From Kryptolebias marmoratus (taxonomy: Eukaryota > Chordata > Actinopteri > Cyprinodontiformes > Rivulidae), in NCBI RefSeq assembly GCF_001649575.2, contig NC_051450.1, forward strand, positions 4,411,064 to 4,475,063: a DNA stretch of 64,000 bases, given 5' to 3'. A program made the translations under genes and the position numbers. The first letter of the stretch is position 1. The number at the start of each line of letters is the position of its first letter. Positions 1 through 64,000 of the stretch are shown here, piece by piece. The notes under the pieces were generated by a model that saw only the letters and a program-made list of their open reading frames with translations, searched no databases and had not been told where the DNA came from.

Positions 1-55
<55 letters not shown>
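1..55. repeat. (TA)n microsatellite
   Basis: Uninterrupted TA dinucleotides from the window edge to about 55, then poly-T and TTTA-rich sequence. The true left end is outside the window. Confidence 0.95.
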
Positions 56-63
<8 letters not shown>

Positions 64-729
64 TATTTTTATTTTATTTTATTTATTTATTTATTTATTT
101 TTTCTTGATGTATGTGGGTGGATGGGTGGGTGGGGTTCGGTTGTTAAAAGAAAAAGTAAATTCAAGTTACTGTATTTGTATGTACCTTGCTTTGTACTTT
201 CTTGAATAAAAAATATATATTAAAAAAAAATAAATACACCTTAGGTTGCAACAAAACAAACTGCAAACCATCTTTACAGTGAAACACTTTTGTATAACTT
301 TTTTTATTTTATTTTGCTCTATACTGTAGAAGAGGATTTTTTGCTGTCAGTGTTGTTTCAAACATATTTCTTTTTATATTTGTAACAATATTCAACTTTG
401 CTATCATCAATACATTTTAAAAAAGCCTCTGTGCAAAATGGGGTTGAAAACCTGTCCCCGTCAAAAACCTGTCCATTATACTTAGTTAGGCACTGTTTCT
501 TTTTTTTTTCATTCATCCATCCCGCACCCTCCCCCTCCTGCAATGGCACTGTGCTCCACACTTTGGGAACCACTGCATTAGACCCAAACACTGAACACTC
601 CGTTGGTTTTATTTGATTAGAAAGATTTATTTGGATTAACTTTGTAGAGATGTAGTCGATTGCTGTATGGATGGGTAAATAAGGTCATACGTTGTGTTGT
701 AAAGCTCTTTGAGCCTGGTTGGCTAGAAA

Positions 730-1165
730 GGCTATAGGTAGTCCAATTACCATTTACCTGCCATGGCCCATCTTGTATCTGCCTTGGCAGCTGCTCCTAT
801 GTTCATGATTTAATCTGCTAGCAAACATTTTTGAAATGAAAACAGGCAGATTTGAACCTGTTTTTCAGTAATTATTGTTTGTCATTAGCAGGGTTGTGCA
901 ACTGTGCAAGTGTCAAGAGCTCTAGCGCTCTTGAGACGGGTAGGATATTCTCACAACGAAAGTCAGGTTAGTTTGAGATGCCCACAACAAATCTGACTAA
1001 TTTAAAATAATATTGGTTGCACATTTCTTTTCAAACATGTTCAAAACTTAAGCAACAAGTCTACACACCTCTGAGACTCAAGGGAGAAAATTGAAAACCA
1101 CTGTGAATGATACAAGTCATTATGGAGACTCTCCCATAAATGCTGTTCACCAACCAGTTGCAACC
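730..1165 (+). repeat. Dispersed repeat family A, copy 1
   Basis: Shares ordered blocks with copies near 9720-10275 and 39555-40205: CTTGGCAGC, then TCATGATTTAATCT, a CAGGCAGATTTG block, and a GTGCAAGTGTCAA block. Diverged and unclassified; boundaries are approximate. Confidence 0.55.
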
Positions 1166-1339
1166 CAGTGGGATGCCGCCTTAAGTCACTTTAAAGAAGA
1201 CTCAAGTTGAAATGCCCCAGCCATAAACCACAAGAAACTAGTATTCCTTGAAGGAATGCATATTGTCTGTCATCATACAGGCCAAAGTTTTAAACAAAAA
1301 TCTTGCACAATCTGTTTGTGACAGCTGCTCTGTTTAAAA

Positions 1340-1480
1340 AAAAGCTTTAGCAATTATTATGTTTGCTAAGGCTAAATAACTGTGGTTGCCATCTTTTATT
1401 AGGTTGACTCCAAAAGTTAATCAGTTGTACTGGTGTGCAGAGACAAGTCCTGAGCTTCTACTGCAGTAGCTGTCTGGCAT
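1340..1480 (-). repeat. Dispersed repeat family B, fragment
   Basis: Contains gccatct...ggttgactccaaaagttaat, the reverse complement of the TTTGGAGTC...AAGATGGCTGC core seen at 45.5 and 48.0 kb. An old fragment with approximate limits. Confidence 0.45.
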
Positions 1481-3840
1481 TCCATTAAAGAACACTATTT
1501 AAAATTCACACAACCTTCAAATGAGCTTACAAAGTTAATTACAAATGTTCAAAGAACACAAGCTCTCATAATGCCCACTCACTCAGAAACTTGGTGTAGA
1601 TGCATGTGTCCCTCATCTCTCCCAAACTAGCAATGCACTGACACATTAGCTTCAGCACATAGTGTTGACAGTGTTCATTTATATGTCCAGGATTCATGAA
1701 CAACACTGAACCATGCTCTAGCGCTCATTCACAGTAGGTAAACCAAGCCAAAACACCACTGACATCCAGTATATAGCTTTCTCTCAGGTCCATCCTCCAT
1801 GGGTCCCAAGACTAACGACTACTCAGAACGTCAGAAATCACATACATATTATACACATTCGATCAGACCATTCAGAAAGACTGTTTTATAATGAAAACAG
1901 TTTACAGTACTTAACTCTTCTGAAGCCCTCAAAAGAGAGAGAGGTGAAGAGAGGTAGAGAAGCTCTTGTAACTTTGGGTCACTTTGGCCAAAGGCCAGGG
2001 GAGGGTTAAACAAATGTAGGAGGGCACTCCGTGCATATAAGCCTGGCATGGGGACCATGTTGCATATGTGTGTGTGGCATGCTTCTCTGACTCCAGTCGA
2101 GAGCACCATTCTATAGATGTGCATCCAATGATTGCTTTCATCACATTGTTAAAACCTTTGTTGTTTTGTCTGAAAACCCACTGGGAATACATTAACCTTG
2201 TTTCCTAATGACTGTGCCTCACAGTAACAACCAGAAAATATATTTAGTCAACTTACTGTTTTGAAAATTGCATGCTTCATAAACTAGATTGTTGTGCTGA
2301 TATCTAGTTAGTTAAATGACCTGCTGCTTGTTCCAAGCATAGTGCTTCGGTGATCTCATTTAAGGGCCATGTTTTCAACTCATATGCTAGTAAAGGTTCT
2401 CAGTCAGTCAGGATATGATAATCCTAATCCTATCCTTTGTAATTGTTGAAGATGTTTTGTTTTTTATCTGAGGAGTTGAACAGTTGAAAAAAACTGTGAG
2501 AAATAAAACATATTTAGGAATCTAAAAAAGTCCAGTTGCCTTTTATTTAATTTGTTTGGAATATTTCAATTTTTCAAAACATGATCTTAGCCAAAAACTC
2601 TGTCATAAATGGCAGTGAGCAATATGCATTTGTTCAAGAGACACTAGACCTTAAATTTAAATCTGTGCCAGGGGACTATGTGTCAAAACTGTCTGGAAAT
2701 ATGAGAGGCCATTCTATCCTGAGGTATTGACAAACTATTTATTCTAAGCTGGAACATACCAGACTCACTAAGGTGGGGTGTAGGCAAATGACTAAGCCAT
2801 CATTACATTTTAAATTAGAATGATTTATAGAGATTTAGTAGCACAGCTAATGATAGCAGAGGATGTACAGACTCAGTGTTAATTACCTCCCCACTTTGAG
2901 ATCATTAGGGAAGCTAGTAACAAATTCCCAGTGATATCCCAATGTGCTCCACTGTTTACCTCTGAAAACACATACAATTTTGATTTAAGGAGTGTACAGA
3001 AAAAAAGAAATATTTGATGACCCTCTTGCTTGATAAGCCTGAAAAAGTAGATATAGCATTTGTTTAAAAACATTTACAAACATTGTGCAGTTAGTCAAAA
3101 AACCCTTATAAAGTATGAAACAAAATCTGCACAATATTTTTCTATGAGCAATGGCTAATGTGTCCTTAGGTTGAAAATTTGTAAGCAAAATTTGTTATCA
3201 GAGACCAAGAACCAATTGGCTGTTTACCTCTGAAAACAGCCATAATGAAGTGGTCATCAATGGTGACGTCTATGGAAGGGCTGTTTGGGATAGAGAAGTC
3301 TGTCAATTTTAATGTATTAGTACATATTTACTTTCAGATTTGATGAGTAAAGTATGCAAACTGATTTTGAAAACAATTTAAATAGAAATAGACGTGAAAA
3401 TGGAGTGTATTCCACCTGTTTTTCTGGAAAATAAATATGACCACGGATACAAATTTGTTTATCACACTATAAAACTGTTTAAATATTTCAAACTAAAATT
3501 TGCTGTTGTTTAATTTTATAGCAGATTCATGCTTACTTTTCCACCACTCTTCTCTTGGAATCTATGGTCGGTCAGTCAAGCTTCTTCCACAAGGTCTTTT
3601 TGGATTCAAGCTTTGTACTTTGTCTGCATGAAGAGTGGACCCACAGTTCAGGAAAACTGCTTGAATAAACTCTTTCAAACTTCACCATTTGCTATATTCA
3701 GGATACTCGTCTTATGTTTGATTTCATATTTTGCAACTAGTAACTTTAATTCAATTTAAGTCACAAGAAGCAGACGAGGACGTTGCAAAGAATATAACTT
3801 GCTCATTACATAATTACCCACTTTAAACAGCACTGATTCG

Positions 3841-4051
3841 CTTCTGTTGGTGATTGACAACGCTCCTCGGGCTTCTCAACCAATGAGTGAGACTTGGGGG
3901 CGGGGACTAATCTACTGTAATCAATCCTCTGATCAGCGCGTGAGCTTGTCTCTTGTACAGTCCGTCAGCTTGTTCTTAGTCGCGCGGGGAAGTAAAGCAG
4001 TCAGTGCGTTTGACCCTCCCCTGGAAGGGCAGCAGGAGAGGCGAAGCGGAC
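3841..4051 (+). promoter_or_regulatory. slc12a7: CpG-rich promoter and 5' UTR of exon 1a
   Basis: The sequence turns abruptly GC- and CpG-rich here, against AT-rich flanks. A CCAAT box is at 3880-3884 and a GC box (GGGGGCGGGG) at 3896-3905, about 150 bases before the start codon. No TATA box is evident, which fits a CpG-type promoter. CpG richness continues through exon 1a to about 4385 (a short CG run lies at about 4374-4381). The transcription start is not determined. Confidence 0.6.
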
Positions 4052-62930
<58,879 letters not shown>

Positions 62931-64000
62931 GTAGTTGATTTTATCAACCCACTGGCCCCTCACTGTTAGATAGACAGAGGCTGTCTTCACAAAGCTCCAT
63001 CTTTGGCTTCATCATTGAGATCACCTTTCAAATCTGGACTCAGGAATAATAATTTAAATCATATTTATAAATGTTAAAAGTAGATGTGAAGGAGAACAGT
63101 GTTCAAGCATGAAGTCATCCTTCTGTAGACAATTGTTATTGTTTATACAGTACACTAGGGGTGTAACATGATTATCTTATTATACACAAATCTAATTACT
63201 AAAGACAGTCATGTTATAATAACTTCAACCCACAGAAATGTATCCTTCAGGGCTCAGTGGGGAAAAGATGTAAAAACAAACAGCTTCACTGAAACCTGTT
63301 TCTACCATTGGAAGCTATGTTAACTCAACAAGGACACACAGCAACTACTCTGCTGACTCTTTTAAGGAGGCAGCAGAGAAAAACATGAACAAAATAGATG
63401 TTTAATATGTAAAAATAAATAAAAATCTTTCATGTCTGAGAGATTTTACCACCCCACCTTTACAATACACTAAGGATAAATACAGAGGTAGAGTCTGTTG
63501 GATTTAAAAGTGTTATTTTATTAAAGTACTGGTTGTAAAATGTTGTACATTATCCAAATATTAATCCTATCTTTGTAACTGTTGCTGTGATATGAAACAT
63601 CTAACCAGAGTTCATCCATGCTGGTCAAAATCCAGCTGTTTTTATGAACAACTGGCTCCAGAAATTGTCCAAATGATCACACTTTTCATTTGCTGAACAA
63701 ACCTAATTTGTTTGTATCTTAGGAAAACAAAATCCAGAAGGTTTTCTTTTATGCTCCCTTCAAAGTGAGGAAAGAGGTTCTCAAAGTAATCCACTGAGCC
63801 TTCTAACCTTCTTAGCCTGTCTTTGTCCTTGTCCATGTAAGACATGTTATCATGTCTCTCTGGAGCAGCTATCAGGCCTAAAGCAGGTCTTACACCTCAT
63901 GAAGCACCAGGAGAAACTGACTGTGAGCCAGTTACCAGGAGCATTCATAGCCTGAGTCCAGATTGGCCCAACAGTCAAGCTACTTCCTGTGCATGTCATC
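62931..64000 (+). other. slc12a7: Intron 3' of exon 22, no exon found
   Basis: I searched for the expected next exon (AQLIHD or TWTKDK-like) and found none, so the rest of the C-terminus lies beyond the window. The DNA is AT-rich with no element that I recognise. Confidence 0.6.

Larger units (their letters stand above)
1..3840. other. Intergenic 5' flank, no gene found
   Basis: Starts with a (TA)n run and T/A-rich low-complexity DNA to about 110. An aataaa with A-rich sequence follows near 204-230, which could be the 3' end of a neighbouring transcript but is not provable here. Family-A and family-B dispersed repeats occupy parts of 730-1480. Open frames are short and unlike known proteins. 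Confidence 0.5.

Noticed and set aside
3529..3759. 76-codon open frame before the promoter
   Set aside because: No recognisable protein, no start context or splice sites, AT-rich composition like surrounding non-coding DNA.

Overview
The window is vertebrate, almost certainly teleost, genomic DNA. It is AT-rich, its genes are split by GT-AG introns, and it carries fish-type interspersed repeats: a Tc1-like DD34E transposon with IR/DR ends, tRNA-derived SINEs, L1-type and other LINE fragments, a decayed Ty3/gypsy element, and microsatellites.

One protein-coding gene is clearly supported: a K-Cl cotransporter of the SLC12 family, best matched to slc12a7 (KCC4), on the + strand from about 4.0 kb to beyond the right edge. 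I placed two alternative first coding exons (1a at 4052-4286, 1b at 17711-17831) and 21 shared downstream exons (47273-62930). All junctions are GT-AG and in phase. With exon 1b the window holds exactly 990 codons; with exon 1a, 1028. The last coding exons, which should carry the C-terminal regulatory threonines, lie outside. All twelve membrane segments, the four-cysteine extracellular loop with four N-glycosylation sequons, and the residues that coordinate K+ and Cl- in KCC structures are present.

Layout: 1-3840 is intergenic or 5' flank with low-complexity DNA and old repeats. 3841-4051 is a CpG-rich promoter with CCAAT and GC boxes for exon 1a. 4287-17710 is the first intron, with old repeats and a second promoter-like block at about 17.37 kb before exon 1b. 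17832-47272 is a 29-kb intron that collected most of the mobile DNA, with a nested cluster at 27.3-31.8 kb and a TTAA-flanked element at 40.2-41.5 kb. 47.3-62.9 kb holds the compact body of the gene, with an L1 fragment and other repeats in its larger introns. 62.9-64.0 kb is the start of the next intron.

The main biological point is the 5' structure of the transporter. The two first exons encode related N-termini, FVVVPV versus FTVVPV. Exon 1a has a consensus SPAK/OSR1 docking motif (R-F-V-V) but no threonine in the motif. Exon 1b has the threonine (F-T-V) but no basic docking residue. A third, 45-nt candidate exon at 35441-35485 has strong splice sites, is phase-compatible with both, and contains an in-frame ATG. 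Exon 22 encodes a segment that mammalian KCC4 lacks and KCC2 (SLC12A5) has.
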